From Pseudomonas rhizoryzae (GTDB lineage: Bacteria; Pseudomonadota; Gammaproteobacteria; Pseudomonadales; Pseudomonadaceae), in assembly GCF_005250615.1 (NCBI RefSeq), contig NZ_SULM01000010.1:1-64000 (forward strand): a DNA stretch of 64,000 nucleotides, written 5' to 3'. The notes under the pieces were generated by a model. That model made no database searches, was not told the origin of the DNA, and saw nothing but the letters and a program-made list of their open reading frames with translations. This document shows, in pieces, positions 1 through 7,406 of this stretch. The position numbers and the translations under genes were made by a program. The stretch's first letter is position 1. Each line of letters opens with the position of its first letter.

Positions 1-70
1 AGGGAGCCGGCAGGCACATTCTACGAAACAGCATCGAGTGCTCAGGTTGGGTAGGTGCTCAGCCGGCTCC

Positions 71-99
71 GGGTAATGAGGTAGCTAATCTCATTACCC
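71..99. repeat. perfect hairpin, 10-bp stem
   Basis: The arms GGGTAATGAG (71-80) and CTCATTACCC (90-99) are perfectly complementary around a 9-base loop. There is no T-run on either side, so it is not an obvious Rho-independent terminator. It lies just left of the palindromic repeat at 112-200 and downstream of the two small acidic genes. It could be an RNA-stabilising stem or part of the same repeat. Confidence 0.5.
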
Positions 100-111
100 A
101 GGAGAGATACA

Positions 112-200
112 AGGTTGGGTTGAGACGGCTCCATCGTCGAAGCCCAACACTGCGGGCTTGACCTTGGCCCTGTTGGGCTTCGCTAGGCTCAACCCAACCT
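112..200. repeat. nested inverted-repeat element, copy 1 (REP/BIME-like)
   Basis: The outer arms AGGTTGGGTTGAG (112-124) and CTCAACCCAACCT (188-200) are perfect inverted repeats. Inside lies a second inverted pair, CGAAGCCCAACA/TGTTGGGCTTCG, at about 138-149 and 171-182. A closely related copy with longer outer arms lies at 24158-24262. The arrangement is that of dispersed intergenic palindromes of the REP/BIME or small non-autonomous element type. No transposase is near either copy. Confidence 0.75.
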
Positions 201-215
201 ACGAACCTCTAAGAT

Positions 216-320
216 TCAAAGCGGATCCACCGGTGGCGCATCGTCCTCATCGGCGGGCAGCTCGGCGGGATGCAGGCCTTCCGGGTCCTCGTCCTCGGGC
301 AGTGGCAGGATGACGTTCAT
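216..320 (-). CDS. very small acidic protein (34 aa), function unknown
   Basis: A 34-residue frame starts with ATG at 318-320 and ends with TGA at 216-218. Its start overlaps the stop of the upstream small gene as TGATG, with GGAG eight bases upstream inside that gene. This is a typical layout for translational coupling and the main reason to call it real. The product is rich in Asp, Glu and Pro (PLPEDEDPEG, PADEDDAPP), without hydrophobic segments or cysteines, and is probably disordered and cytoplasmic. I do not recognise a family. Confidence 0.5.
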   Translation of the reverse strand: MNVILPLPEDEDPEGLHPAELPADEDDAPPVDPL

Positions 321-472
321 CAGCTGTACTCCGGATTGCGGGGGTTCTTCTGCGGCAAGCGTTCCTCGACCGGCTTTTCTTCCGGATCTTCGCCGATGGG
401 CTCGTCGGGATCAGGCGCGATGTCCGGATCGATGTCCAGGTCGTCGGGGTTTTCCTTGATCTGATCGTTCAT
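320..472 (-). CDS. small acidic Asp/Pro-rich protein (50 aa)
   Basis: The start chosen is the ATG at 470-472, preceded by a strong GGAGG five bases upstream. The longer upstream extension of the frame overlaps the end of the ABC transporter gene and has no ribosome binding site. The 50-residue product carries runs such as DDLDIDPDIAPDPDEP and then a more basic tail. It has no signal peptide or membrane segment and is probably intrinsically disordered. Similar short acidic proteins occur in Pseudomonas genomes under uninformative names. It lies 67 bases after the ABC transporter gene on the same strand and is coupled to the 34-aa gene downstream. Confidence 0.6.
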   Translation of the reverse strand: MNDQIKENPDDLDIDPDIAPDPDEPIGEDPEEKPVEERLPQKNPRNPEYS

Positions 473-539
473 GCGGCCTCCGCGAGTGGGGTAGTAAAGC
501 TTTGGGCAGAGCCCTTGTCGCGAAGTTCGCCACCAGCGA

Positions 540-2351
540 TCAGCGATAACCCCGCGCCTGCAGATCGAACAGCTGGGCATAGCGACCGCCATTGGCCAGC
601 AACTGGGCATGGTCGCCCCGCTCGCGAATCTCACCCCCTTCCAGCACCAGGATCTGATCGGCGTTGCGCACGCTGGAGAAACGATGCGAGATGAGCAGCG
701 TCATGCGCTGCTGCGCCTGGGCGCGAAAGCGCTCGAAGATCACCGCTTCGGCGGCGGCGTCCAGAGCAGCAGTGGGCTCGTCCAGCACCAGGATGTCGGC
801 GTCTTCGCGCATATAGGCCCGTGACAGGGCGATCTTCTGCCATTGGCCGCCGGACAACTCCTGGCCACCCATGAACCAGCGCCCGAGTTGCGTCTCGTAC
901 CCTTGGCGCAACCCAGCGATGACCTCGTCGGCCAGGCCCTGCTCGGCCGCTTTGCGCCAGCGCGTTTCGTCGTTGAAGGCCGCGGTATCACCGACGCCCA
1001 GGTTCTCGCCAGCGCTGAGCTGGTAGCGGATGAAATCCTGGAAGATGACGCCGATGCGCCGATGCAGCGCCGCCGGCTGCCAGTCCTGCAGATCACTGCC
1101 ATCGAGCAGGATGCGCCCCCGGGTGGGCGCGTGCAGCCGGGTCAATAGCTTGATCAGGGTGGTCTTGCCCGAACCGTTGGCGCCCACCAGGGCCAGGCTC
1201 TGGCCCGGCGCCAGGTGGAAACTGATGTCCTGCAGGGTCGGCGCCGTCGCACCTGGATAGGTGAAGCCCACGCCTTCGAATCTCAGGCCATCGCCCGGCT
1301 GGCTGCCAGCGGTCAGGCTACCGCCCTCGGCAGTGGTCGGTTGGCCGAGGTAATCGTAGAGATTACTCAGGTAGAGGCTGTCTTCGTAGAGCCCGCCCAC
1401 GGCGGTGAGACTGGCGCTGACCGCGGCCTGGCCCTGGCGGAACAGGGTCAGGTAGAGGGTCATCTGGCCCAGGCTCAGGCGGCCGCGCACCGTGTCGAGT
1501 ACCACCCAGGCATAGGCGGCATAGAAGGCGAGGGTACCCAGCAGACCGAAAACGAAGCCCCAGCCGTCGCGTCTCAGGGTCAGGCGGCGATCCTCGGCAT
1601 AGAGCTTGGCGAAGGTGGTGCGATAGCGCTCCAAGAGCAGCGGCGCGAGGCCGAACAGCTTGACCTCCTTGATGTAGGCCTCGTGGGACAGCAGTGTCTC
1701 CAGGTAGGTCTGGCGGCGCGTCTCGGGCGCGCGGCGGCTGAACAGGCGGAAGGCGTCGCCGGAGAAGCGGGCCTCGGCCAGAAAAACCGGCAGGGCGCCC
1801 ACCACTAGCAACACCAGTGCCCAGGGCGAAAAATGCACCAGCAGCACGGCGAAGCTGACCAGCGAAATGAGGTTCTGCAGCAGGGTCAGGGACTTGGTCA
1901 CCAGCGCCAGGGGCCGCACCGAGGCCTCGCGCCGCGCCCGTACCAGCTTGTCGTAGAAGTCGGCATCCTCGAATTGCGCCAGCGACAGGGTCTGGGCCTT
2001 TTCCAAGATCAGCAGATTGACCGTTTGCCCCAGCCGCACTCGCAGCAGCGACTGCTGCACCGAGAGTAGCCGCTGGGCGGCGGCAAGGGCCGCCAACACC
2101 CCGGCTTCGGCGAGCACGAACTTCAGCACTGGCCACAGCGGTGCCGTACCTTGCTCGGCATGCAGCTGCATGGCCGCCACCACGGCGTCGACGATGCGCT
2201 GCCCCAACCAGGCGGCCAGCGCCGGCAATAGCCCCGCCACCAGGGTGGCCAGGACCAGTCCGATCATTAGCGCAGGGGAGGTGCTCCACACCAGGCTGGC
2301 GGCGCGGCGCATCTGCAATTGGACGATAGCGAAGGAGCTGGAGAGGGCCAT
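540..2351 (-). CDS. ABC exporter, fused permease and ATPase
   Basis: The 603-residue protein has the half-transporter layout of ABC exporters. An N-terminal transmembrane domain (about residues 25-320) contains several hydrophobic helices, and a nucleotide-binding domain follows. The Walker A motif GANGSGKTT starts near residue 390, the signature LSGGQ near 499 and Walker B with ILVLDEPTAALD near 520-530. A switch histidine follows in LLISHRFSS. Such proteins work as dimers in the inner membrane and expel lipids, peptides or drugs. The substrate cannot be told from the sequence and no accessory export genes are adjacent. The start ATG at 2349-2351 has only a weak upstream GAAGATC. Confidence 0.9.
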   Translation of the reverse strand: MALSSSFAIVQLQMRRAASLVWSTSPALMIGLVLATLVAGLLPALAAWLGQRIVDAVVAAMQLHAEQGTAPLWPVLKFVLAEAGVLAALAAAQRLLSVQQSLLRVRLGQTVNLLILEKAQTLSLAQFEDADFYDKLVRARREASVRPLALVTKSLTLLQNLISLVSFAVLLVHFSPWALVLLVVGALPVFLAEARFSGDAFRLFSRRAPETRRQTYLETLLSHEAYIKEVKLFGLAPLLLERYRTTFAKLYAEDRRLTLRRDGWGFVFGLLGTLAFYAAYAWVVLDTVRGRLSLGQMTLYLTLFRQGQAAVSASLTAVGGLYEDSLYLSNLYDYLGQPTTAEGGSLTAGSQPGDGLRFEGVGFTYPGATAPTLQDISFHLAPGQSLALVGANGSGKTTLIKLLTRLHAPTRGRILLDGSDLQDWQPAALHRRIGVIFQDFIRYQLSAGENLGVGDTAAFNDETRWRKAAEQGLADEVIAGLRQGYETQLGRWFMGGQELSGGQWQKIALSRAYMREDADILVLDEPTAALDAAAEAVIFERFRAQAQQRMTLLISHRFSSVRNADQILVLEGGEIRERGDHAQLLANGGRYAQLFDLQARGYR

Positions 2352-2410
2352 GGTGGATCTTCGACTGGGATCAGTATTAGGCGGAGCGGCGGACTAGGTG
2401 TTCCCGGGGT

Positions 2411-2428
2411 TATGGCAAAAGGCTTACA
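2411..2428 (+). promoter_or_regulatory. GacA-type upstream activating site, copy 1
   Basis: The 18-base block TATGGCAAAAGGCTTACA is conserved base for base at 2638-2655, although the 30 bases after it differ between the two copies. The right half CTTACA matches the palindromic GacA consensus TGTAAG-N6-CTTACA; the left half is degenerate. Its centre lies about 65 bases before the inferred transcription start, the usual position for Gac-controlled rsm genes. The -10-like TAATCT at 2473-2478 has no clear -35 partner, as expected for an activator-dependent promoter. Confidence 0.6.
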
Positions 2429-2483
2429 AGAACCAGTGTCACCTGGCCATGTCGGAGCCCCGGCGGGCTGCGTAATCTACACC

Positions 2484-2597
2484 CATCAGCCGCGCAGGAT
2501 GTGCAGCTCAGAGGTCAAGGACGATGACCAGGCCAGGATGGCACCTGACAGGACGTTGGGATGGTCGCAACAAAGAACCCGCTTCGGCGGGTTTTTT
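2484..2597 (+). ncRNA. rsmX: Rsm-type regulatory small RNA, copy 1 (RsmX-like)
   Basis: This is an inferred RNA of about 114 bases. It has five GGA motifs, most displayed in the loops of short perfect stems: GCGC-AGGAT-GTGC, GGTCA-AGGACGA-TGACC, GCC-AGGAT-GGC, then GGAC and GGGATGG in a GTTG...CAAC stem. It ends in a Rho-independent terminator AACCCGC-TTCG-GCGGGTT followed by a T-run. Repeated A(N)GGA loops are the binding sites of RsmA/CsrA, so this should be a sponge that titrates that translational repressor. Strand and ends come from the terminator and from TAATCT at 2473-2478. The family assignment is by structure; X, Y and Z subtypes cannot be separated with certainty. Confidence 0.8.
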
Positions 2598-2637
2598 GTT
2601 GGGCGGCATTCAGTCATGACCCGGTGCTGCCAGGGGG

Positions 2638-2655
2638 TATGGCAAAAGGCTTACA
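2638..2655 (+). promoter_or_regulatory. GacA-type upstream activating site, copy 2
   Basis: This is identical over 18 bases to the site at 2411-2428 and sits at the same distance from its small RNA (period 227 bases). The region between this site and the -10 (TAATCT, 2700-2705) is much less conserved between the copies, which marks the block as functionally constrained. Confidence 0.6.
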
Positions 2656-2710
2656 CGTAGCGCTGCTAGTCGGCCATGTTCGCCTGGGGTAGGGCTGCGT
2701 AATCTACACC

Positions 2711-2825
2711 CATCAGCCGCGCAGGATGCGCAGCTCTGAGGTCAAGGATGATGACCAGGCCAGGATGGCACCTGACAGGATGTTGGGATGGTCGCAACAG
2801 AGAACCCGCTTCGGCGGGTTTTTTG
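2711..2825 (+). ncRNA. rsmX: Rsm-type regulatory small RNA, copy 2 (RsmX-like)
   Basis: This is the second tandem copy, nearly identical to copy 1 from the inferred start to the terminator. The first stem is a perfect GCGC-AGGAT-GCGC (2719-2731). It is followed by GGTCA-AGGATGA-TGACC (2740-2756), GCC-AGGAT-GGC (2759-2769), GACAGGATGTTG and a GTTG...CAAC stem with GGGATGG. The terminator stem is 2803-2809/2814-2820 with a T-run after it. The differences from copy 1 largely keep the stems or the GGA loops (for example GTGC to GCGC). That supports selection on structure rather than a recent neutral duplication. Confidence 0.8.
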
Positions 2826-3014
2826 TTTTTCGTACTTCAGAAGTTCGCGCAAGAATTGGCGAGCAATTGTTTGGTATGGGCTCGGCGCCGCGACAGGTCA
2901 TGGCAGGGCCATGGCGAGGAGTGGCAACTCCACCCAGGCGGTCCGTCGCCGCGGCCGAAAAAGCGCCGCAGGTAACTTCTGCAACACCAGACTAGCTGAT
3001 GCCGCGGGTGGGTT

Positions 3015-4397
3015 TTAGCCCGCTGTGCGGTTGCGGCCTGCCGCCTTGGCGGCATAGAGCGCCTGATCGGCCCGTTCGATAAGGGCGTAGGCATCCATAC
3101 CAGGCTTATGGGTAGCAGCACCGATGCTCAGGGTGATGGCCCGCCGGGACCAGGCATGATTGGCCACGGCGGCGCGGCAGCGTTCGGCCACGCGGTGGGC
3201 GGCGGATAGGTCGGCGCCTGGCAGCAGGAGGGCGAACTCCTCGCCACCGTAACGGAAGCTGGCATCGCCATCGCGACAGCTCTGTAGCAGTAGGCGGCTG
3301 ATGTCCTGCAGGGCGGCGTCGCCCGCTTGGTGGCCGTAGGCATCGTTGTAGGCCTTGAAATGATCGACGTCGATCAACAGCAGTGACAGGGGGAGGCTGT
3401 TTTCCTCGGCGCGTGTCAGCAGCTCCGCCAACCGCAGATCGAAGGCGCGACGGTTGTAGAGACCGGTCAAGGCATCCGTGACGCTACGTTGCTCGGCTGC
3501 CTGCATCATGTCGAGCAACTGCCGCTGGGAAGCCTCCAGCAGGTGCTGCTGTTCGATGTGCTCGGTGACGTCCACCGAAAGGCCAGCCAGGGCGATGCCT
3601 TGGCGGGTGACCAGCGGAAACTTGTAGGTCTGCCAGAAGATGCGGCGGCCATCCAGGGTGTTCATCCGCTCGATGCGCCGATGCGGCTTGAGCTCACGCA
3701 TCACCTGGTCATCGGCCTCGCGAAAAAATCGTGCTGACTCTGGCCAGAGGGCGTAGTCATCCTCGCCGATAACCTCTTCGCGGGTCAGCCCTAGCTGCTG
3801 CAGAAAGGGTTCGTTGACGTATGAGAAGCGCCGGTCGCGGTCCTTGATATAGGCAATGAAAGGGCCGTTGTTCATGAAGGCGGAAAAGTTGATGTCCAGT
3901 TCTTCCAGCTTATGCAGGGTCTCGCGTTGCGCCAGCAGCATGGTGATCTGCCGCGCCAGACGCTGCAGGCTGTCGATCTGGCCGGCCTCGAAGAAACGCA
4001 CCTGATCGTCCAGCACGCACAGCGTGCCAAGGGCGATGCCGTGCGGGTCGAGCAGGGGAACCCCCAGATAGGCACGCATCCGTTCCAGGCCTGGCGCTAT
4101 CCTGAGATGGGCGACCCGTGGATCGTTCTGCAGATCTTCGACGATGAAGGGTTGCTGCGGCGTGAGGATCGCCAGGTGACACAACGAGGACTCGACGGGC
4201 AACTCCTCTACCACCATTCCCTGGCAGGCCTTGAACCACAACCGGTGGCGGTCGGCCAGGGTGATGAAGGCGACCGGCGCCCGGGTGAGCTGGCAGGCCA
4301 GGGCCACGAGATCCTGGTAGGCCGCATCGGTCCCACTGTCGAGGATCTGCAGCTCACTCAAGGCATGGAGACGCTGGGCGTCATGGGGTGAATTCAT
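3015..4397 (-). CDS. diguanylate cyclase with GAF and PAS sensor domains
   Basis: The 460-residue soluble protein should make cyclic di-GMP from two GTP. An N-terminal GAF domain spans about residues 20-155, a PAS domain about 170-285, and a GGDEF domain the C-terminal 165 residues. The active-site motif is GGEEF (near 384-388). It is preceded at the usual five-residue distance by RDGD, which fits the inhibitory I-site RxxD. There is no EAL domain, so it is a synthase only. I chose the ATG at 4395-4397 (MNSPHD...), which matches how GAF-first cyclases usually begin; an upstream TTG at 4446-4448 is possible but lacks a binding site. The signal sensed by the GAF/PAS pair is unknown. Confidence 0.9.
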   Translation of the reverse strand: MNSPHDAQRLHALSELQILDSGTDAAYQDLVALACQLTRAPVAFITLADRHRLWFKACQGMVVEELPVESSLCHLAILTPQQPFIVEDLQNDPRVAHLRIAPGLERMRAYLGVPLLDPHGIALGTLCVLDDQVRFFEAGQIDSLQRLARQITMLLAQRETLHKLEELDINFSAFMNNGPFIAYIKDRDRRFSYVNEPFLQQLGLTREEVIGEDDYALWPESARFFREADDQVMRELKPHRRIERMNTLDGRRIFWQTYKFPLVTRQGIALAGLSVDVTEHIEQQHLLEASQRQLLDMMQAAEQRSVTDALTGLYNRRAFDLRLAELLTRAEENSLPLSLLLIDVDHFKAYNDAYGHQAGDAALQDISRLLLQSCRDGDASFRYGGEEFALLLPGADLSAAHRVAERCRAAVANHAWSRRAITLSIGAATHKPGMDAYALIERADQALYAAKAAGRNRTAG

Positions 4398-4477
4398 GCG
4401 AGCTCGCAAACGGGAGTTGCTTGCCCAAGCATAGTACCCAGGCAGCAAGAGGAAAACTCTAGCCGGTACGCAAACAG

Positions 4478-4508
4478 CCGAGATGCCGGCAGGCTGCCGG
4501 CATCTCGG
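4478..4508 (-). terminator. strong hairpin after the glucosidase gene
   Basis: A perfect 14-bp stem (4478-4491 with 4495-4508, core GAGATGCCGGCA) with a 3-base loop starts seven bases after the glucosidase stop codon. Only a short TGTTTG follows on the minus strand, so termination may be partial. No other hairpin of this strength lies between the two genes. Confidence 0.6.
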
Positions 4509-4514
4509 TACGTT

Positions 4515-7154
4515 TCAGCGTCTGGGCTGCAGCAGCAGGGCCACTAGAGCGCTCCAGCCGGTCTGGTGCGAAGCCCCGAGCCCACGGCCGTTCTCGCCAT
4601 GGAAATACTCGTGGAACAGCACCAGATCGCGGCTGCGCGGATCGTTCTGCAACTGCGGATAGTCGACCATGCTCGGCCGCTTGCCGTCGGCATCCTTGAG
4701 GAACAGCCGGGTCAGGCGTTGGCTGAGACCGTCCGCCACCTCTTCCAGGTTGGCCAGGTAACCGGAGCCGCTGGGATATTCGACCGAGAATTTATCGGCG
4801 TAATAGCGGTGGAACTCATGCAGCGACTCGATGAGCATGTAGTTGATCGGCATCCACAACGGCCCGCGCCAGTTGGAGTTGCCGCCGTAGAGATGCGAAT
4901 CCGATTCCGCCGGCTGGTAGCGGGCGCTGAGCAGGTTGCCATCGGCCTGGCGCATCTCGAAGGGCTTTTCCGCATGGGCCTTGGACAGGGAGCGGATGCC
5001 GTAGTCGGAAAGGAATTCCTCGCCGTCGAGCATACGTTTGAGCAGCAGTTTGGTGCGATGGCCACGCAGCAGGGAAAGCAGGAATCTATTGCCCTGGCCG
5101 GGCTCGGTCCAACGCGAGACCAGGCGGGCCAGGTCCGGGCGCTGCCGCAGGAAGCCGCGCAGCCGGCCGCCGAGGCCGTGCAGGCCTTCGTGCTCGCGCT
5201 GTTCCAGTACCTGGACGGCGAACAGCGGAATGAGGCCGACGATGGATCTCAGGCGTAGCGGCTCGGCACTGCCGTCCGCCTTGTGCAGCACGTCGTAGAA
5301 GAATTCGTCCTGCTCGTCCCAGAGCCCGTCTTCACGGTTGTCGCTATGGTTGATGGCATTGGCGATGTGCAGGAAGTGCTCGAAGAACTTGATGCCCAGG
5401 TCGACATAGACCGGGTTTTCCTTGGCCAGCTCCAGGGCGATGCGCATCAGGTCCAGGGCGTAGGCGGCCATCCAGGCGGTACCGTCGGCCTGGTCCAGGT
5501 GGTAACCCGGGGGCAGCGGCGCCGAGCGATCGAAGAGGGCGATGTTGTCCAGGCCGAGGAAGCCGCCCTGGAAGATGTTGCGACCTTCCGCGTCCTTGCG
5601 GTTGATCCACCAGGAGAAGTTCAGCAGCAGCTTGTGGAAGACCCGTTCGAGGAAGGCCCGGTCGCCGACGCCGGTCAGGGACTTTTCCTGCAGGTAGACG
5701 TGCCAGGTGGCCCAGGCATGTACCGGTGGGTTGGCATCCTCGAAATTCCACTCATAGGCCGGCAACTGGCCATTGGGGTGCATGAATCTGTCCTTCACCA
5801 AGAGCAGCAATTGCTGCTTGGCGAAGCCGGGGTCGATCAGGGCGTAGGCCACCGCCTGGAAGGCCAGGTCCCAGGAGGCGTACCAGGGGTACTCCCACTT
5901 GTCCGGCATGGAGACGATGTCGAAGTTGACCAGGTGCCGCCAGTGGGCATTGCGGATCTTGGCGCGCTGCGGCGGCGGGGTTGGCTGGGCCGGGTCGCCG
6001 TTGAGCCAGCGATTGACCTCGAAGTAGTAGAGTTGCTTGGACCAGAGCAGGCCGGCCAGGGCCTGGCGCTGGACCAGGCGGGCGTCGGGGTCGCTGATCT
6101 TTTCCTGCAGGGCGGCATAGAAGGCATTGGTCTCGGCGATCCGCTCCGCGAAAACCGCATCCGCGTCTATCGCCAGGGCATTGGTGGGCGCCAGGCGCAG
6201 GTAGACCACCGTCTTGGCTCCCCCATCCAGTTCCACGGCGAAGTGGGCCGCGGCCTTGCTGCCGAAATCGCGGCGGATCGCTTCCCGGGCGCCTTTCACC
6301 ACGTAATCGTTGATGCCGTCCTTGAAGGGGCCTTCGACGGCCTCGCCGGTGAGGCGGGGCAGGTTGGTTTCGTTGTTGCAGAACAGCCACTCGACCTCCT
6401 GGGGACCCCAGGCGCTGACCACCAGGTCGGAGCGGTCGAAGTAGCTGGCGCGCAGTTGCTCGCCTTCCAGGCTGAGCATGGCGCGCGGCGGGGTGCCGGT
6501 CCAGGCCCAGGTGTTGCGCGACCAGACCTGCGGCAGCACTCGCAGCTTGGCGCGTTCGGCGCCGCGGTTCTCCACCGTCACCCGCATGAGGATGTCGTCT
6601 GGGGTGTGCTTGGCGTATTCGACGGTGACGTCGAAATAGCGATCCTGGTCGAAGACGCCGGTGTCGAGGATCTCGAATTCGCGATCCGCGAGGCCACGGC
6701 GGGCGTTCTCCTCGGTGAGCTGGGCGTAGGGGAAGGCGGCGTGGGGATACTTGTAGAGCATCTTCTGGTAGGCGTGGCTCGGGACGCCGTCCAGATAGAA
6801 GTACAGTTCCTTGACGTCTTCGCCGTGGTTGCCCTCGGCGTTGGTCAGGCCGAACAGGCGCTCCTTGAGGAAGGGGTCGCGTTCGTTCCACAGGGCGAGG
6901 CCCAGGCACCATTGTTGGGCTTTGTCGGAAAAACCGGCGAGACCATCCTCGCCCCAGCGATAGGCGCGGCTGCGCGCATGGTCATGGGGAAAGTAGCGCC
7001 AGGCATCGCCATCGGCGCTGTAGTCTTCACGGACCGTGGCCCACTGGCGCTCGCTCAGATAGGGCCCCCACTGCCGCCAGGCGGCGGCGTCGCTATCAGC
7101 CAGGCGCTGGCCTTCTCGGGTCTGCAGGATGCCCGGGGCGGGATGTGCGGTCAT
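4515..7154 (-). CDS. GH63-like (MGH1-type) glucosidase
   Basis: The 879-residue cytoplasmic protein (no signal peptide) resembles the large glucosidase / mannosyl-oligosaccharide-glucosidase-like family GH63. The N-terminal part is typical of that family (PYLSERQWATVREDYS, LFGLTNAEGNHGEDVKE). The C-terminal (alpha/alpha)6 barrel has many Trp/Asp motifs such as PDKWEYPWYASWDLAF, YEWNFEDANPPVHAWA and GLWDEQDEFFYD. It probably hydrolyses an alpha-glucoside or related osmolyte; the substrate is unknown. The start ATG (7152-7154) is preceded by CTGGAGACACG, a good binding site. It is a single gene, flanked by the cyclase and by mqo. Confidence 0.85.
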   Translation of the reverse strand: MTAHPAPGILQTREGQRLADSDAAAWRQWGPYLSERQWATVREDYSADGDAWRYFPHDHARSRAYRWGEDGLAGFSDKAQQWCLGLALWNERDPFLKERLFGLTNAEGNHGEDVKELYFYLDGVPSHAYQKMLYKYPHAAFPYAQLTEENARRGLADREFEILDTGVFDQDRYFDVTVEYAKHTPDDILMRVTVENRGAERAKLRVLPQVWSRNTWAWTGTPPRAMLSLEGEQLRASYFDRSDLVVSAWGPQEVEWLFCNNETNLPRLTGEAVEGPFKDGINDYVVKGAREAIRRDFGSKAAAHFAVELDGGAKTVVYLRLAPTNALAIDADAVFAERIAETNAFYAALQEKISDPDARLVQRQALAGLLWSKQLYYFEVNRWLNGDPAQPTPPPQRAKIRNAHWRHLVNFDIVSMPDKWEYPWYASWDLAFQAVAYALIDPGFAKQQLLLLVKDRFMHPNGQLPAYEWNFEDANPPVHAWATWHVYLQEKSLTGVGDRAFLERVFHKLLLNFSWWINRKDAEGRNIFQGGFLGLDNIALFDRSAPLPPGYHLDQADGTAWMAAYALDLMRIALELAKENPVYVDLGIKFFEHFLHIANAINHSDNREDGLWDEQDEFFYDVLHKADGSAEPLRLRSIVGLIPLFAVQVLEQREHEGLHGLGGRLRGFLRQRPDLARLVSRWTEPGQGNRFLLSLLRGHRTKLLLKRMLDGEEFLSDYGIRSLSKAHAEKPFEMRQADGNLLSARYQPAESDSHLYGGNSNWRGPLWMPINYMLIESLHEFHRYYADKFSVEYPSGSGYLANLEEVADGLSQRLTRLFLKDADGKRPSMVDYPQLQNDPRSRDLVLFHEYFHGENGRGLGASHQTGWSALVALLLQPRR

Positions 7155-7330
7155 CGTGTCTCCAGGTTCAGGTAACGGTTAGGGCTCGAGGATAGAGCAT
7201 CAGTGTTGCGTGCCAAGACGTGCCTTGGCCTGTTCTGCAGTTTTAGTGCCTGACTACCCAGGAAAAATTCACGTCATTCAGGTTTCCGTCACTGGCGCTG
7301 GCGTCTGCCATCGTGACACAGGCGAAAAAA

Positions 7331-7358
7331 AGCCCCACGCCCGCAAGGGGGTGGGGCT
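7331..7358 (-). terminator. Rho-independent terminator of mqo
   Basis: The stem AGCCCCAC (7331-7338) pairs with GTGGGGCT (7351-7358). On the minus strand it is followed directly by a run of T (bases 7325-7330). It is the second of two hairpins after mqo. Confidence 0.85.
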
Positions 7359-7370
7359 TTTTGCGCCAGG

Positions 7371-7401
7371 CAGCGGCCCGCTGCACCACAGCGGGCCGCT
7401 G
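7371..7401 (-). terminator. GC-rich hairpin directly after mqo
   Basis: A perfect 13-bp stem, CAGCGGCCCGCTG (7371-7383) with its complement at 7389-7401, has a 5-base loop and begins five bases after the mqo stop. It has no T-run of its own, so it probably protects the mRNA 3' end or assists the true terminator just beyond. Confidence 0.6.
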
Positions 7402-7406
7402 GGCGA

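Noticed and set aside
5283..7175. A 630-codon open frame on the plus strand opposite the glucosidase gene
   Set aside because: Antisense shadow of a GC-rich gene; no motifs, no ribosome binding site, and the minus-strand product has a clear family.
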